Positions 9,652 to 21,509 are shown, counted from the stretch's first letter. The stretch is DNA of 64,000 nt from Robbsia andropogonis (GCF_000970345.1 NZ_LAQU01000001.1:1-64000), one strand, 5' to 3'. Numbers and translations are program-made. The notes: generated by a model from the letters alone, not told the origin.

Positions 9652-11796
9652 ATGTCAGCCAACGCTTCCCGCCGCCTGCTCGTCACCTCCGCTCTGCCTT
9701 ATGCCAACGGCCCGATTCATATCGGCCATCTGGTCGAATACATCCAGACCGATGTCTGGGTCCGGATGCATCGGATGCATGGTCACGAGGTCTATTACTG
9801 CGGCGCCGACGACACGCATGGCACGCCGGTGATGCTCCGCGCGGAAAAGGAAGGCCTGACGCCCAAGCAGTTGATCGAGCGGGTCTGGACCGAGCACAAG
9901 CGCGATTTCGACGACTTCGGTATCTCGTTTGACAATTTCTACACGACCGACTCCCCGGAAAACAAGGCCTTGTCGGAGCGCACCTATCTGGCGCTTCGGG
10001 ATGCCGGCCTGATTCAGACGCGGGACATCGAGCAATTTTTCGATCCGGTGCGCGCGATGTTTCTGCCGGACCGCTACATCAAGGGCACCTGCCCTGTCTG
10101 CGCGGCGAAGGACCAGTACGGTGACTCTTGCGAAGTCTGTGGCTCGACCTACGACCCGACCGAACTGAAAGACCCGTACTCCGTGGTCTCGGGCGCCACG
10201 CCCGTACGCAAGACATCGACCCATTACTTCTTCACGCTGTCCGATCCGCGCTGTGAATCCTTCCTGCGTGAATGGGTCGGCAAGCTGGCCCAGCCCGAAG
10301 CGACGAACAAGATGCGCGAATGGCTCGGCGAGGATGGCGACAACAAGCTCGGCGACTGGGATATCTCTCGTGACGCGCCCTATTTCGGCTTCGAGATTCC
10401 GGATGCGCCCGGCAAGTATTTCTACGTCTGGGTGGACGCGCCGCTCGGCTATTACGCCAGCTTCAAGAATCTGTGCGCGCAGCGCGGTCTGAACTTCGAT
10501 GAGTGGGTACGCCCGGACAGCACTACCGAGCAATATCACTTTATCGGCAAGGACATCCTGCGCTTCCATACGCTGTTCTGGCCCGCCATGCTGCAGTTCT
10601 CGGGCCATCGCACACCGACCAATGTGTTCGCCCATGGCTTTCTGACTGTCGATGGCCAGAAGATGTCGAAATCGCGCGGCACGTTCATCACAGCCAGCAG
10701 CTTTATCGATACGGGCCTGAACCCGGACTGGCTGCGTTATTACTTCGCGGCAAAGCTGAACAGCGCGGTGGAAGACATCGACCTGAACCTCGAAGATTTC
10801 ATTGCCCGTGTCAATAGCGACATTGTCGGCAAATACGTCAATATCGCCAGCCGTACCGCGAATTTCCTCGTCAAGCGCTTTGACGGCAAGGTGCTCGACA
10901 CGGTGATGTCGCATCCTTTGCTGGAAAAACTGCGCGCCGGCATTCCACAGGTGGCCACACATTACGAAGCGCGCGAATACAGCCGCGCAATCCGTCTGGT
11001 CATGGAGTTGGCGGATACCGTCAATGGCTTCGTCGATGGCGCGAAACCATGGGAACAGGCAAAGGACGAAACGCAGGCCGCCGCGTTGCATGAGACTTGC
11101 AGCATCAGCCTGGAAGCGTTCCGGCTGCTGACGATCGGTTTAAAGCCGGTGGTGCCGACGATTGCGGCCGCGGTCGAGCAGATGCTCGGCGTGGCGCCGC
11201 TGACCTGGGCCGCGGTGACACAACCGCTGTCATCATCGCAGCCGGTGTCGCCCTACAAGCACCTGACCACACGCGTGGACATCAAGCAGATCGAGAAGTT
11301 GCTGGCGGCCAACCGGGATTCCCTGACGTCCGAGGGTGCGGCGACAGATACAACGTCGGCGAAGAACGCGAAGTCCGAGGCAAAATCCGCCAGCAACGGC
11401 GACAAGACCAAACCGGCACCATCCGCCGATAGCGGTGAGCAAGGCGACGCGTACATCACGATCGATGACTTTGCCCGCGTCGACCTGCGCGTGGCGCGCA
11501 TCGTCGATTGCAAGGCCGTGGAGGGATCGACGAAGCTGCTGCAACTGTCCCTGGACCTGAACGAGGGTCGCCTGCGCAACGTATTCTCCGGCATCCAGTC
11601 CGCTTACAAGCCGGAAGAACTAGTTGGTCGCTTGACGGTGGTCGTTGCGAATCTGGCGCCGCGCAAGATGAAGTTCGGCGTGTCCGAAGGCATGGTGCTC
11701 TCGGCGGCGGGCAGCAAGGACCAACCGGCTGAAGGGCGCGGCTTGTGGGTTCTCGAACCAGATTCCGGCGCGCAGCCGGGCATGCGCATCGGCTGA
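9652..11796 (+). CDS. metG: Methionyl-tRNA synthetase
   Basis: Charges tRNA-Met with methionine; essential, cytoplasmic and dimeric. The class I Rossmann core has HIGH at residues 23-26 and KMSKS at about residue 337. A zinc knuckle is formed by CPVC and CEVC (about residues 147-163). After the anticodon-binding helical domain a charged, low-complexity linker (about residues 560-600, rich in Ser, Lys and Ala) leads to a C-terminal EMAPII/Trbp111-like tRNA-binding domain, about residues 602-714, with [20 protein letters not shown]. The 714-residue length fits the MetRS1 form with this appendix. It starts 57 bp after the upstream terminator and converges with tamB. Confidence 0.97.
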   Translation: MSANASRRLLVTSALPYANGPIHIGHLVEYIQTDVWVRMHRMHGHEVYYCGADDTHGTPVMLRAEKEGLTPKQLIERVWTEHKRDFDDFGISFDNFYTTDSPENKALSERTYLALRDAGLIQTRDIEQFFDPVRAMFLPDRYIKGTCPVCAAKDQYGDSCEVCGSTYDPTELKDPYSVVSGATPVRKTSTHYFFTLSDPRCESFLREWVGKLAQPEATNKMREWLGEDGDNKLGDWDISRDAPYFGFEIPDAPGKYFYVWVDAPLGYYASFKNLCAQRGLNFDEWVRPDSTTEQYHFIGKDILRFHTLFWPAMLQFSGHRTPTNVFAHGFLTVDGQKMSKSRGTFITASSFIDTGLNPDWLRYYFAAKLNSAVEDIDLNLEDFIARVNSDIVGKYVNIASRTANFLVKRFDGKVLDTVMSHPLLEKLRAGIPQVATHYEAREYSRAIRLVMELADTVNGFVDGAKPWEQAKDETQAAALHETCSISLEAFRLLTIGLKPVVPTIAAAVEQMLGVAPLTWAAVTQPLSSSQPVSPYKHLTTRVDIKQIEKLLAANRDSLTSEGAATDTTSAKNAKSEAKSASNGDKTKPAPSADSGEQGDAYITIDDFARVDLRVARIVDCKAVEGSTKLLQLSLDLNEGRLRNVFSGIQSAYKPEELVGRLTVVVANLAPRKMKFGVSEGMVLSAAGSKDQPAEGRGLWVLEPDSGAQPGMRIG

Positions 11797-11875
11797 TCGG
11801 GACCGGGCGCGATACTTCGATACGGCCAATGAACAGGCGTCGACGCATCGCGCTGCTGTCTCGCCTCCCGCACCG

Positions 11876-14800
11876 TCAGTCGAAACGGTGAACGTAAAGC
11901 AGGAAGACACCGTTGTAAGTGCCGGCCTGCAGGGCCACGGACCAACTGCGGCTTAACAGCCAAGTCAACTTGAACAGGGACCCCGTGGATTGCAGCGCCT
12001 GCTCGTAGCCCAGGACGAAGTGTTCGTTCAAGGCCTTCGCGACTTGGACGACCTGGGCATCGGTCAGGCCCGAATCGCTTGACCCGATCGTGAATTCGTC
12101 GAGGCCCACGGTCTGCGCGATCCGCTTGCCTCCGGCGCTACCCAGCAGTGCCAGCGCGGCGTCGACGGTATTCTGTTGACCGAGATTCTGGCCGGAGTCC
12201 GTGCCATGGCCGAACAGCAGCCAGGAGAGCTTCTCGTTGTCGGGTACACTCGGCTCCGACACCAATTGGGCATCGGGCGCCCGTAACGTTCCGCGCACGC
12301 GCACGCCCGCTTCCACTTCCTGGTTCCGACGCATCGCCAGCAGGTTGATCGACGGATTATCGATCGGCCCGTTGAACGTAAAAAAGCCTGTCTCGATATT
12401 CAGCTTCCGGCCAAATGCCGTATACGTCGAGCCGTTCGCCACATTGACCGATCCCTGCGCGGACAGCGGAACGTTTGGCGCACTGACCACCGTCAGGCCG
12501 CCCGTCAAACCGAGATCCGCGCCTTCACCTCGGAATCGGAAATTACGCCCCAGATCAATCGATATATTGGCGCGTGGCGCGTACTTACCCACCGGTTTTT
12601 CAGCGCCCGGCACGCCCTTTTTCGGGACCGCGGGCGTAGGCTGCCCGTTCGACCGGACGATCACCACATCGTCTCCCAGCGAAGGCGCCGATGATTCCGG
12701 CAGATCGAACAGGGCGTGATCGACGACGAACTTGCCATCAACCGCGACGCCGCCCTCCGGACCTGCATTTTCAAGCGTGGCCTGTCCGGACAGTTGCAGT
12801 TGCCTATCCGGTGTTCCGAACAGTTCGAGCTTGTCTGCGACGATCTTCGCCGCGATCGTGGGATCATCCGCGTCCAGGCGCACCTGGCCGGTGGCCCGCA
12901 GTGTGCCGCTGCTACCGTGGAAGACCACTTGCCGGAACGTCATCAGATTCTCGTCGATACCGATATCGATGACGCCATCGCGCAATTGCACACCCTGGTC
13001 GAGCAACTGGGCGTTCAACTGGCTGCCCTTCAGCGAGCCCGACAACCGGGGCCTGCCGAACGTGCCGGCAACCTGCAGCCGCAACGCCAACGCACCATCG
13101 AACAGATAGGCGGGTCCAAGCAGGCCGCCGGTCGTCCGCAACGACGGCACATCCCCCGTCACGGTGCCCGATAGCGCCGAGTCCGGTCCCACGGTCAGCA
13201 TGCCGTCTTCCACCACGAGACCGGCGTGCAAGTCGGCACTCACCTGCCCGATGCGCGCGGCGTTGGCCTGAACGGTCAAGTGCGCCTGGCGCGCCCCTGT
13301 AAAATCCACGCGAGCGCGCAGTTGCTCGAGGCCCAGCCCGGCACGACCTTGTCCTGTCGTAATCTGGATATCACCACTACGACGCTGGAGTTGGAGATAG
13401 CCGCTGGCGGTATCCGCGAGCGACAGGTTCCAATCGCCATCGAAGACCAGGTCGGTGAGATTCTGGGGCGCTGGCTGGTCAGTCATCTGCGCCTGCAACG
13501 CCAGCAATCGACCCACATCGATACTGGCGACACGGCCGGCCGAGCGGATCTGGCCGGCACGATAGAACAGGCTTTGAATGTCGATGGTGGCGCCTTCGAG
13601 CGTCATCTGCGTCCGCCCCAACTCGATGTCGCCTGGTGCGGCCACCACACTGACAGGTGCCGCAAGGGCAATGGCCGGCGTGCCCCGATTCTCGAGTCGA
13701 CTGATCGTGCCGCGCCAGCCCATCCCGCCGCCGGATGACGACGCGGATACGGACGTGTCGGCCGCACGGGCTGTCCCTTCCGTCGGTTTGTCCTGCGCGT
13801 CGCGACGCGCAGGCGTCGCCTTGCCTTGGCGTGTGGGGGCCGCATCGAACAGGCCACCTTGCGCGGCGATGCTGGCATCGATGAGATTGCCATGCACGGA
13901 GCCGTGCATCGTGGCGTCGATCGTGTGCTTTGCACGCGTACCGGCAATGCGTGCGCTCAACGTCTGCAACGTCACACCCGGTGCATCGATATCGCTACCG
14001 TCCACCGAGAGGTTCAATGCGCCATTCGCGCCATCACGCAACTCCGCCTGTCCATGGGCCCGTTGCGCGCTGATGGTACCGAAAACCAGATGGGACGCAT
14101 CATAGCGCGCGGTGACATCGGGATGCGCGATCGAACCCGTCACATCACCTTGTGCCTGCACCGCGCCCGAAAGGCCAAAACCGAGCCTGCTGATATCCGG
14201 GGCGTCGACGCGAAAGGCCAGGCGATCGCCCCGCGCGCCAAAGCTGCCGTTCAAATCCACCAGATTGCCTGCCACGGAGAGATGGGCGCGACTCGGCAAC
14301 AGACGGGAACCCGCCAATTGCACGGTGCCGTCGCCGGTGAGCGGCAAGCCGTTGTACTCGCTGTCGCCCAGAGCAAAGGCGATTCGCGCCGCCAGGGTGG
14401 GCGCAAGCCGGCCGGTGACGTCGAATTTACCGGACACCCGGGCCTGGATGCGCTTCCCCCCTGTTGAAACGGATGTGCCGATCGGCGCGGTGGTTTTTGC
14501 CGCAGTCGTCGTTCGGTGGGCAGCACGCGTCGTCGAATCCCCTTGTCTTTCACTCGCGGTCTTGGCCGTGCCGTCGCCGCGACGCGCAATACCGGTGTCG
14601 CCGTTGGTGACACGTCCGGAGGCTCCCCGCGCGCGCCGCGCGGGCGTTGCACCCTGGGTCGTGGCGCGATCGTCGAGCAGGGCCAGCGGATCGACGTCAT
14701 GCAACGTGCCTTTTAGCGCGAACTTCGCGTCGGCATCGCGGCCGAGGGTGCCATCAAGCCGCAATTCGCCATCGCCGGCATTGAGCCGCACGGCATCGAA

Positions 14801-16645
14801 CATCGTCTGCGTCGCCGTGGCCTTGACCGTCCCTCGCAACGCGATGCGCGCGTGCGGGTCCGCGAGTTGCAGTGTCACGTTTTGTTGCGCGCCGTCGAGG
14901 CGCACACCGATATCGCCGCCAAGTGCTGTCCGTCGCAGGGCGGAATGAACCGCATGCAGATCAAGACGGGACACGCGCAGGTCCAGTTGCCCCTTGCCTT
15001 GCGCATACTGGCCGCTGCCAGTGATCGATGCGTCATCGAGCAATGCGATGCGCAGCGCGTCGATGACCTGCCGCGTGGCGTCGAGCTGCACGCGGGCATG
15101 CGCGCTGACGAAGGGCAAGCGCTGTGCATCGATTCGACCTGGGATCGCATTGTCGATATCGATCGTCCCCGCCACGACGAGCCCTGACACGGCCGCCCGA
15201 CGCGCTGCCGGCGAGGCCGCTGCGCTAGACGCCACGTTGGGCGTCACTGCCGACGCCACGGGCGATGCTGCGTTAGACGCCACCGTCGACGCGGTTGTCG
15301 GTGCCGCGGCCGCCGCGCCGATTGCCGCGCCCGATGCTGCTGGTCCTGCTGGTGGGTCCGACGCTACTGGCGACAATAGCGCACGGACGCGCAGATCAGC
15401 GGATGGGGCACCGGCACTGAGCACCGAGGGATCGATATGGTCGGCGGCGATCGACACGGTCCGGAACGGCACCGCCGCAAACGGACTGGCCTCGATATCG
15501 GCACGCGCCGCCAGTTTATAGCCTGTCGCGTCGAGATGAACCTTCAGTGCTTCCAGGTTGCCGGACAGAGTTGCGTTTGCCGTCACGGCCTGTGTTTTCA
15601 CATTCGTGGCGATGCGCAGATCACCGTGCAATGCGAATGGCGCGACACCATCGATCGCCAGTCCCGCCGTCGCCGTACCGTATGGGGTACGAACGCCCTG
15701 CAAGACCATCGCGTGGTGGCGACCATCACTGGCACCCTGCAACGCCAGTTCGTCGATGTCGGTCTCGTCCCCACCGCCATGCAGCGCGATCCGTTCCACT
15801 CGGACATCCCGTACCTCGAACTGCAATGGAGAACGCAGCGACGTCGGCATCGTCAAGGAGGAGGAGGCGTCGCCGCTTGACGGTCCGGTCCGCACATCGA
15901 CGGTACCCACCCGCAGGTAATCGACGGTGAAACGCCAGTGTGGCAAATGACCCGGCGATGCCGTCCCCGCCGCCTTTGGGAATGCACCGTCCCCCGTGGA
16001 CAATGCCGTGTCGCCGCTGGTAGACGGCGCTCCTGCGGTCGATGCGGCGACAACGGATGAGGCGGCGGACGTCGCGACGCCCGATGCCGTCATCGGTGCG
16101 GGCACCGGCGGCGCAGCGATGATGGGCAATGCCGGGGCGTCGGCGACACGGTGTAGCCTCCAGCGGCCCGCCAATCGATCGATCCGGATGTCGGTCGCAC
16201 CGCTATGCCAGCGCACATCATGCATGCGGATGCCGTTTTGCAGCGCGCCGCCATCGAGGACGCCGGACAGACGGCCTTTCAGCACGTACGTGGCGATGCG
16301 CCAGGCCGTTCGGGTGCCCGTATCGGTGTGTACAACCCACGCAAGCGTGCCCGCCAGCGCCACCACCACGATGAAGATAACGGCGACCAGCCATAGCAGC
16401 ACCCGCCCGCCGCGCTGCCAGCCCCGACGACGTGGCGGCTTGCCGCTCCCGTCCCCATTGCCCCCGCCCTGCCCACCTGCAGGCGCGGCTTGCGCGACAC
16501 GCGCACCCTCACCTGCCGCATTCAGGTCCATCGCCTCGTTGCCGCCATGCAAGCGGCTGCCGACCGAAGCGGCGCTCCCTGCCGCATTGCCGTCAGGCGG
16601 TGGCACCGTGCTCGGGTGCGCTGCGTGTGCTGTCGTCGGTTCCAT
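11876..16645 (-). CDS. tamB: TamB, translocation and assembly module inner-membrane AsmA-like protein
   Basis: Bridge-like periplasmic protein that works with TamA in outer membrane biogenesis and, by more recent family work, in phospholipid transport. The 1589-residue product has one N-terminal membrane helix (about residues 78-105) and a very long beta-rich periplasmic body. The conserved DUF490/TamB C-terminus ends in a beta-strand signature (YEQALQSTGSLFKLTWLLS, then VHRFD). It is longer than the 1259-residue E. coli protein. The difference is partly four Ala/Ser/Thr- or charge-rich low-complexity insertions near residues 175-235, 425-485, 658-735 and 935-980. Start at 16645 lies 9 bp after the tamA stop, so tamA-tamB is an operon. 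Confidence 0.93.
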   Translation of the reverse strand: MEPTTAHAAHPSTVPPPDGNAAGSAASVGSRLHGGNEAMDLNAAGEGARVAQAAPAGGQGGGNGDGSGKPPRRRGWQRGGRVLLWLVAVIFIVVVALAGTLAWVVHTDTGTRTAWRIATYVLKGRLSGVLDGGALQNGIRMHDVRWHSGATDIRIDRLAGRWRLHRVADAPALPIIAAPPVPAPMTASGVATSAASSVVAASTAGAPSTSGDTALSTGDGAFPKAAGTASPGHLPHWRFTVDYLRVGTVDVRTGPSSGDASSSLTMPTSLRSPLQFEVRDVRVERIALHGGGDETDIDELALQGASDGRHHAMVLQGVRTPYGTATAGLAIDGVAPFALHGDLRIATNVKTQAVTANATLSGNLEALKVHLDATGYKLAARADIEASPFAAVPFRTVSIAADHIDPSVLSAGAPSADLRVRALLSPVASDPPAGPAASGAAIGAAAAAPTTASTVASNAASPVASAVTPNVASSAAASPAARRAAVSGLVVAGTIDIDNAIPGRIDAQRLPFVSAHARVQLDATRQVIDALRIALLDDASITGSGQYAQGKGQLDLRVSRLDLHAVHSALRRTALGGDIGVRLDGAQQNVTLQLADPHARIALRGTVKATATQTMFDAVRLNAGDGELRLDGTLGRDADAKFALKGTLHDVDPLALLDDRATTQGATPARRARGASGRVTNGDTGIARRGDGTAKTASERQGDSTTRAAHRTTTAAKTTAPIGTSVSTGGKRIQARVSGKFDVTGRLAPTLAARIAFALGDSEYNGLPLTGDGTVQLAGSRLLPSRAHLSVAGNLVDLNGSFGARGDRLAFRVDAPDISRLGFGLSGAVQAQGDVTGSIAHPDVTARYDASHLVFGTISAQRAHGQAELRDGANGALNLSVDGSDIDAPGVTLQTLSARIAGTRAKHTIDATMHGSVHGNLIDASIAAQGGLFDAAPTRQGKATPARRDAQDKPTEGTARAADTSVSASSSGGGMGWRGTISRLENRGTPAIALAAPVSVVAAPGDIELGRTQMTLEGATIDIQSLFYRAGQIRSAGRVASIDVGRLLALQAQMTDQPAPQNLTDLVFDGDWNLSLADTASGYLQLQRRSGDIQITTGQGRAGLGLEQLRARVDFTGARQAHLTVQANAARIGQVSADLHAGLVVEDGMLTVGPDSALSGTVTGDVPSLRTTGGLLGPAYLFDGALALRLQVAGTFGRPRLSGSLKGSQLNAQLLDQGVQLRDGVIDIGIDENLMTFRQVVFHGSSGTLRATGQVRLDADDPTIAAKIVADKLELFGTPDRQLQLSGQATLENAGPEGGVAVDGKFVVDHALFDLPESSAPSLGDDVVIVRSNGQPTPAVPKKGVPGAEKPVGKYAPRANISIDLGRNFRFRGEGADLGLTGGLTVVSAPNVPLSAQGSVNVANGSTYTAFGRKLNIETGFFTFNGPIDNPSINLLAMRRNQEVEAGVRVRGTLRAPDAQLVSEPSVPDNEKLSWLLFGHGTDSGQNLGQQNTVDAALALLGSAGGKRIAQTVGLDEFTIGSSDSGLTDAQVVQVAKALNEHFVLGYEQALQSTGSLFKLTWLLSRSWSVALQAGTYNGVFLLYVHRFD

Positions 16646-16654
16646 GCTGCGCCC

Positions 16655-18385
16655 TCAGAACGCGACGCCAAGCGTCAGGTAAGGCCGGATGCTCCGGTTT
16701 TGTATGCCGTATCCCACGTCGACGTTCAGCGGTCCGACGGGGCTGCGCCAGCGTGCGCCTATGCCAACCCCCTGGTAAAAACGCCGCTCGTCCCAGGTAT
16801 CGCTTGCCGTGCCGACATCGTAAAACACGGCCGCGCCCCAATCGTGCGAGAACCAATGTTGATACTCGACGCCGCCGGTGATCAGGTATTTCGTCGGCAG
16901 CACACTCCCTGCCACATCGTTACCGATGCTGTCGTATCCATAACCCCGTACCGAGGTGGCGCCACCGGTGCGAAACAGCAGCGTTGCCGGAATCCGATAG
17001 GAAGGCGCATTGGAAAATACCCCGCCCAACTCCGCCCGAAACAGCAACAGATCACGCCTTCCGAGTGGGACATACTGGCGCCCATGCGCGTACAGGCGCA
17101 GGAACGTGGCGTCGGACAGCGCCCCCTTGACCGCGAAACCCGCCTCGGCGCCGATCAGGTTACCGCTTCGCGGGAACATTGGATCATCGACGTTGCGCCG
17201 CGCCCAGGCCCACGCGGGCAACAGCGCCCGACTGACCGTGGGCGGACCGGAATTCTGCTCCAACCGATCCTGGTAGTAGAGCAACGAATAGGAATAGTCA
17301 TAAAACTGCAGCGACCGGGTCCGCTGGAAACCCGTGCGCAAGCTGTAGATCACCGTCCCTTCCGTATCAGTACGGGTATAGGACGCAAGCGCGCTGTTGG
17401 TGTACCCCTTACTGTCCGGCGGCATCGACAATTGAACCGAGCCGTATTGGCTCTTTTGCTCCAGGCGCCCCGTGATCGTGAACACATACGCCCGGTTGAA
17501 GACGTTGTTATAGGAATAGGCGCCCTCCACGCGCGCCCCCCGGTCCGTTGTATAACCAACGCCGGCACGCACGCTATGGAACTGGTATTCATTCAGACTG
17601 ACCGACACCGGCGCCGCGGCCGCTTGCGCCGGATCTGCGGCGACATCCACGGCCACGCTGGCGTAATACGGCGTGTTCTGAATCTGACGCTGTAGCGTCT
17701 GGATGCGCGTGGCATCGTAGATTTCACCTTCGTGCAGCGGATTCACGTGGTCGACGATGAATTCCGGATAGCGTTTGACGCCGTTCACCTTGATCGGGCC
17801 AAGATGGAAGGTCGGCCCGCTGCCGTACTCCACGTTCAACACCGCCGTATGAGTCCGCGGATCGATCTTCGCTTCGGAATGCACGATGCGTGCGCCGAGG
17901 TACCGCTTGGCCTGCAGCACCGTCAACGAAGCCTTTTTGGCATCGTCCCACGACGATTGGGAAAACGGATCGCCCGGTTTCAGGGGCCATGCCACCCGGG
18001 CGGCCAACGCACGATCAGGCGCCTCCGTCTGCACCGCTCCAGTGAATGACAGGTTTACCTCGGATACGGTGGTCTGCGGTCCCGGCGCCACGCGCAAGGT
18101 GACCGACGACTTGCCGTCGTCGGTGCGCAAGTCCGTCGAGATGACCGGCGTGAAGTAACCCCGCGTCTGCACCAGCTCACGAGCCTGCTGCGGCGCGGCG
18201 GTGACCAGGAAACGCAGTTGCTCGGCGTCAATGTCCTTGCGCTTTGAAAATCGCGATAAGTTGAGATTTTGTTTCAGCAGTTTTTTCAACGAATGCGGGG
18301 CAACGATGTCAACGTCGTAGTTTGCCCAGGCAGCCGGAGCGTAAGCGAAACAGAGGGCCAGCAACCTGATATGGACTCCCCTCAC
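16655..18385 (-). CDS. tamA: TamA, Omp85-family outer membrane assembly protein
   Basis: Outer membrane barrel partner of TamB. It carries N-terminal POTRA domains (about residues 22-260), including GYFTPVISTDLRTDDG and EGEIYDATRIQTLQRQIQ, and a C-terminal 16-strand Omp85 barrel with the conserved GGATSVRGYGYDSIG motif. It ends with a hydrophobic terminal strand closing in Phe (PYLTLGVAF), the usual BAM recognition signal. I favour the GTG at 18385: it yields a clean signal peptide, RGVHIRLLALCFAYAPAAWA, cleaved before NYDVD, and a 576-residue protein, close to E. coli TamA. The frame is open to an ATG at 18571, but that would put about 60 Arg-rich residues before the signal. Operon with tamB. 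Confidence 0.9.
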   Translation of the reverse strand: MRGVHIRLLALCFAYAPAAWANYDVDIVAPHSLKKLLKQNLNLSRFSKRKDIDAEQLRFLVTAAPQQARELVQTRGYFTPVISTDLRTDDGKSSVTLRVAPGPQTTVSEVNLSFTGAVQTEAPDRALAARVAWPLKPGDPFSQSSWDDAKKASLTVLQAKRYLGARIVHSEAKIDPRTHTAVLNVEYGSGPTFHLGPIKVNGVKRYPEFIVDHVNPLHEGEIYDATRIQTLQRQIQNTPYYASVAVDVAADPAQAAAAPVSVSLNEYQFHSVRAGVGYTTDRGARVEGAYSYNNVFNRAYVFTITGRLEQKSQYGSVQLSMPPDSKGYTNSALASYTRTDTEGTVIYSLRTGFQRTRSLQFYDYSYSLLYYQDRLEQNSGPPTVSRALLPAWAWARRNVDDPMFPRSGNLIGAEAGFAVKGALSDATFLRLYAHGRQYVPLGRRDLLLFRAELGGVFSNAPSYRIPATLLFRTGGATSVRGYGYDSIGNDVAGSVLPTKYLITGGVEYQHWFSHDWGAAVFYDVGTASDTWDERRFYQGVGIGARWRSPVGPLNVDVGYGIQNRSIRPYLTLGVAF

Positions 18386-18837
18386 GCCCGACCGCGGCCC
18401 CGCGTCAGACGCGCGACCGCTCGGCCTGATCCGTCGCCAGACGCACGCTGCCCAGCCAGACGGCGCCAGGCGCACGGGCAATGGCCACATGGCCGCGGTG
18501 ATCCACTGTCGTCGCCCCCCCAAACACACCCTCCGTTGCTGCATTGCTGCGTCATTGCCACGCCCCGACAACGGCAGCGCATCTCACTCGCGATTATTTG
18601 ACCACAAACCGGACACCACTGTCGCCCTTCACGACGTGTCCAACCAGCATATTCGGAGCGGCCGACAGCGGCAACCGGCCGGGCAATCAATGCACAGCGC
18701 GCATTTCCCGCCAGCGTAAGGCGATAATGCCCGCGCTTAGGCTAAAATACGGTCATACTCGGGTGTCACGAAAGCCCCGGCGTTTTGCCGCCCCGGGCCG
18801 CCGCGCCCGCCACTCAGGCCTGCATCCTGTATCGACC
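18386..18837. other. Intergenic region between divergent tamA and DUF3460 genes
   Basis: About 450 bp with no coding frame I can support. A GCTAAAATACGG stretch near 18740 resembles a -10 region for the plus-strand DUF3460-scpA unit; the -35 is unclear. Confidence 0.4.
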
Positions 18838-19023
18838 ATGTACAAGTCCGAAGTCACAGAATTCCTCAACGAATTGAAGGCAACCCATCCCGAACTCGAC
18901 AAGGAGCAGCAAACCGGCCGCGCCTTGTTGTGGGACAAGAAGCCGATCGATCTGGCGCAACGCGCCGCTGATACACATGCGCGCGTGAAGCAGACGCCGT
19001 ACGTGTACTACCAGAACATCTGA
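18838..19023 (+). CDS. DUF3460 family small protein
   Basis: A 61-residue protein of unknown function, recognised by the family pattern MYKSEVTEFLNELK at the N-terminus, GRALLWDKKPIDL in the middle and VKQTPYVYYQ at the end. The frame is open upstream, but the conserved family start is the ATG at 18838. It is found almost exclusively in Burkholderiales, typically directly before scpA as here, where only one base separates its stop from the scpA ATG. The tight spacing implies translational coupling with the chromosome-segregation gene. No catalytic motif or membrane segment is visible. Confidence 0.85.
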   Translation: MYKSEVTEFLNELKATHPELDKEQQTGRALLWDKKPIDLAQRAADTHARVKQTPYVYYQNI

Positions 19024-19024
19024 C

Positions 19025-19954
19025 ATGACGGCATCGATCCCACCGGACCTGGTGTCCGGTGGACCGGTCGCGCCCGGCAGCAGCAGCCGACCATCGCAGG
19101 ATAGGGATGCCGCGGCAGCGGGTCCGCTGGCGGTAGCGCCTGGCGCGACCGACTCCACTCCCGACGTGATCGACGGCGTGGCCTTCGCGCGCCTGTACGG
19201 CGAGCCGTTGTTCAAACTGCCTCAGGATCTGTACATCCCGCCGCAAGCCCTCGAAGTGTTTTTGGAAAGCTTCGAAGGACCGCTGGATCTATTGTTGTAC
19301 CTGATTCGCAAGCAGAACCTGAACGTGCTCGACATTCCGATGGCCGACGTGACGCGGCAATACCTCGGATATGTTGATGAAATCCGCAAACATAACCTCG
19401 AATTGGCGTCGGACTATCTGCTGATGGCCGCCATGTTGATCGAGATCAAATCGCGCATGCTGCTTCCGGTGAAGAAGGCCGACAGCAATGAAGAAGTAGC
19501 CGATCCCAGAGCGGAATTGGTACGCCGCCTGCTGGAATACGAGCAAATGAAGCTGGCGGCGCACCAGCTGGATCAATTGCCACAGCACGGACGTGACTTC
19601 CGTCAGGCGCAGGTCTATGTCGAGGAAAGCCTGGTCACGCGCTGGCCGGACGTCGATGCCGACGACCTCGCAGCCGCATTTCGTGATCTGTTCCGGCGTG
19701 CACGCCTGGTCGCTCACCACAAGATCACACGGGAAGCCCTATCGGTTCGCGAGCATATGAGTTTGATGCTGCGCAAGCTGCAAGATCGCCAGTTCATGGA
19801 ATTTACCGAGCTGTTCGATATTCAGGAAGGCGTGCCGGTGGTGGTGGTCAATTTCATCGCCATGTTGGAATTGACTCGGGAATCGTTGTTACAAGTGACA
19901 CAAGCCGCACCGTACGCCCCGATTTACGTACGCTTGGCCTACGCGCCGAGCTAA
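19025..19954 (+). CDS. scpA: Segregation and condensation protein A (kleisin)
   Basis: Kleisin subunit that binds SMC heads together with ScpB to condense chromosomes. The 309-residue product has a variable Ala/Ser/Pro-rich N-terminus (first about 55 residues). The ScpA signature FEGPLDLLLYLIRKQNLNVL lies near residue 80, followed by DYLLMAAMLIEIKSRMLLP. A winged-helix C-terminus contains RQFMEFTELFDIQEGVPVVV-like core residues. ScpB is not in the neighbourhood, as is usual in Burkholderia, where scpA is followed by panC-panD. It is probably co-transcribed with the preceding DUF3460 gene. Confidence 0.93.
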   Translation: MTASIPPDLVSGGPVAPGSSSRPSQDRDAAAAGPLAVAPGATDSTPDVIDGVAFARLYGEPLFKLPQDLYIPPQALEVFLESFEGPLDLLLYLIRKQNLNVLDIPMADVTRQYLGYVDEIRKHNLELASDYLLMAAMLIEIKSRMLLPVKKADSNEEVADPRAELVRRLLEYEQMKLAAHQLDQLPQHGRDFRQAQVYVEESLVTRWPDVDADDLAAAFRDLFRRARLVAHHKITREALSVREHMSLMLRKLQDRQFMEFTELFDIQEGVPVVVVNFIAMLELTRESLLQVTQAAPYAPIYVRLAYAPS

Positions 19955-20105
19955 TCGCCCCCCTTCGAAACCCGTCTCTGATACCGGCGCGAGTCGGTGG
20001 TGCGCCTGATCGCCTGTCTAGTTTGGCTGAATGCACTACAATCGCGCGATACGTCAAACCGGCGTTTCCGTGTTTTGGTGTGTTGTACCACACTGACAAG
20101 GCTGA

Positions 20106-21020
<915 letters not shown>

Positions 21021-21026
21021 ACCAAC

Positions 21027-21416
21027 ATGTTTCGTACAATGTTGAAGTCGAAGATCCACCGTGCCACCGTCACGCAGTGCGAGCTGCATTACGAAGGGTC
21101 GTGCGCGATCGATGAAGACTTGCTGGAAGCATCCAATATCGCCGAAAACGAGCAGATCGACATCTGGAACATCAATAATGGCGAACGTTTCACGACGTAT
21201 GCCATCCGTGGCGAACGCGGTAGCGGCATGATCTCGCTGAATGGATCGGCGGCGCGGCGCGCGGAAATTGGCGACCTGGTGATCATCGCCGCGTTTGCCA
21301 TGATCCATGAGAAAGACGTCCAAGCCGGCGTCACACCGCATCTGGTGTTTGTCGACGCGGACAACAAGATCAAGGAGACGCGCGGTCACGTGCCGCTCCA
21401 ATCGGCGCCCGGTTGA
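21027..21416 (+). CDS. panD: Aspartate 1-decarboxylase proenzyme
   Basis: Makes beta-alanine from aspartate for pantothenate synthesis. The 129-residue proenzyme self-cleaves between Gly and Ser in YEGSCAID (about residues 24-25), giving the pyruvoyl cofactor. Also present are the active-site Lys in [13 protein letters not shown], the [10 protein letters not shown] segment and the [16 protein letters not shown] motif. It is in the panC-panD operon and is the last gene before a convergent ParA gene. Confidence 0.96.
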   Translation: MFRTMLKSKIHRATVTQCELHYEGSCAIDEDLLEASNIAENEQIDIWNINNGERFTTYAIRGERGSGMISLNGSAARRAEIGDLVIIAAFAMIHEKDVQAGVTPHLVFVDADNKIKETRGHVPLQSAPG

Positions 21417-21509
21417 TCAACGGTGATCTGCCGGCCGTCTTTGGATCGACATCGCGTTTTTGCACCAATCACGGGCCTTCCCCGATCCATCGAGGCATTT
21501 TGGGCGTGA

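Noticed and set aside
9655-11091. A 478-codon minus-strand frame opposite metG
   Set aside because: It is a shadow of the methionyl-tRNA synthetase gene, whose HIGH, KMSKS and zinc motifs are all on the plus strand.
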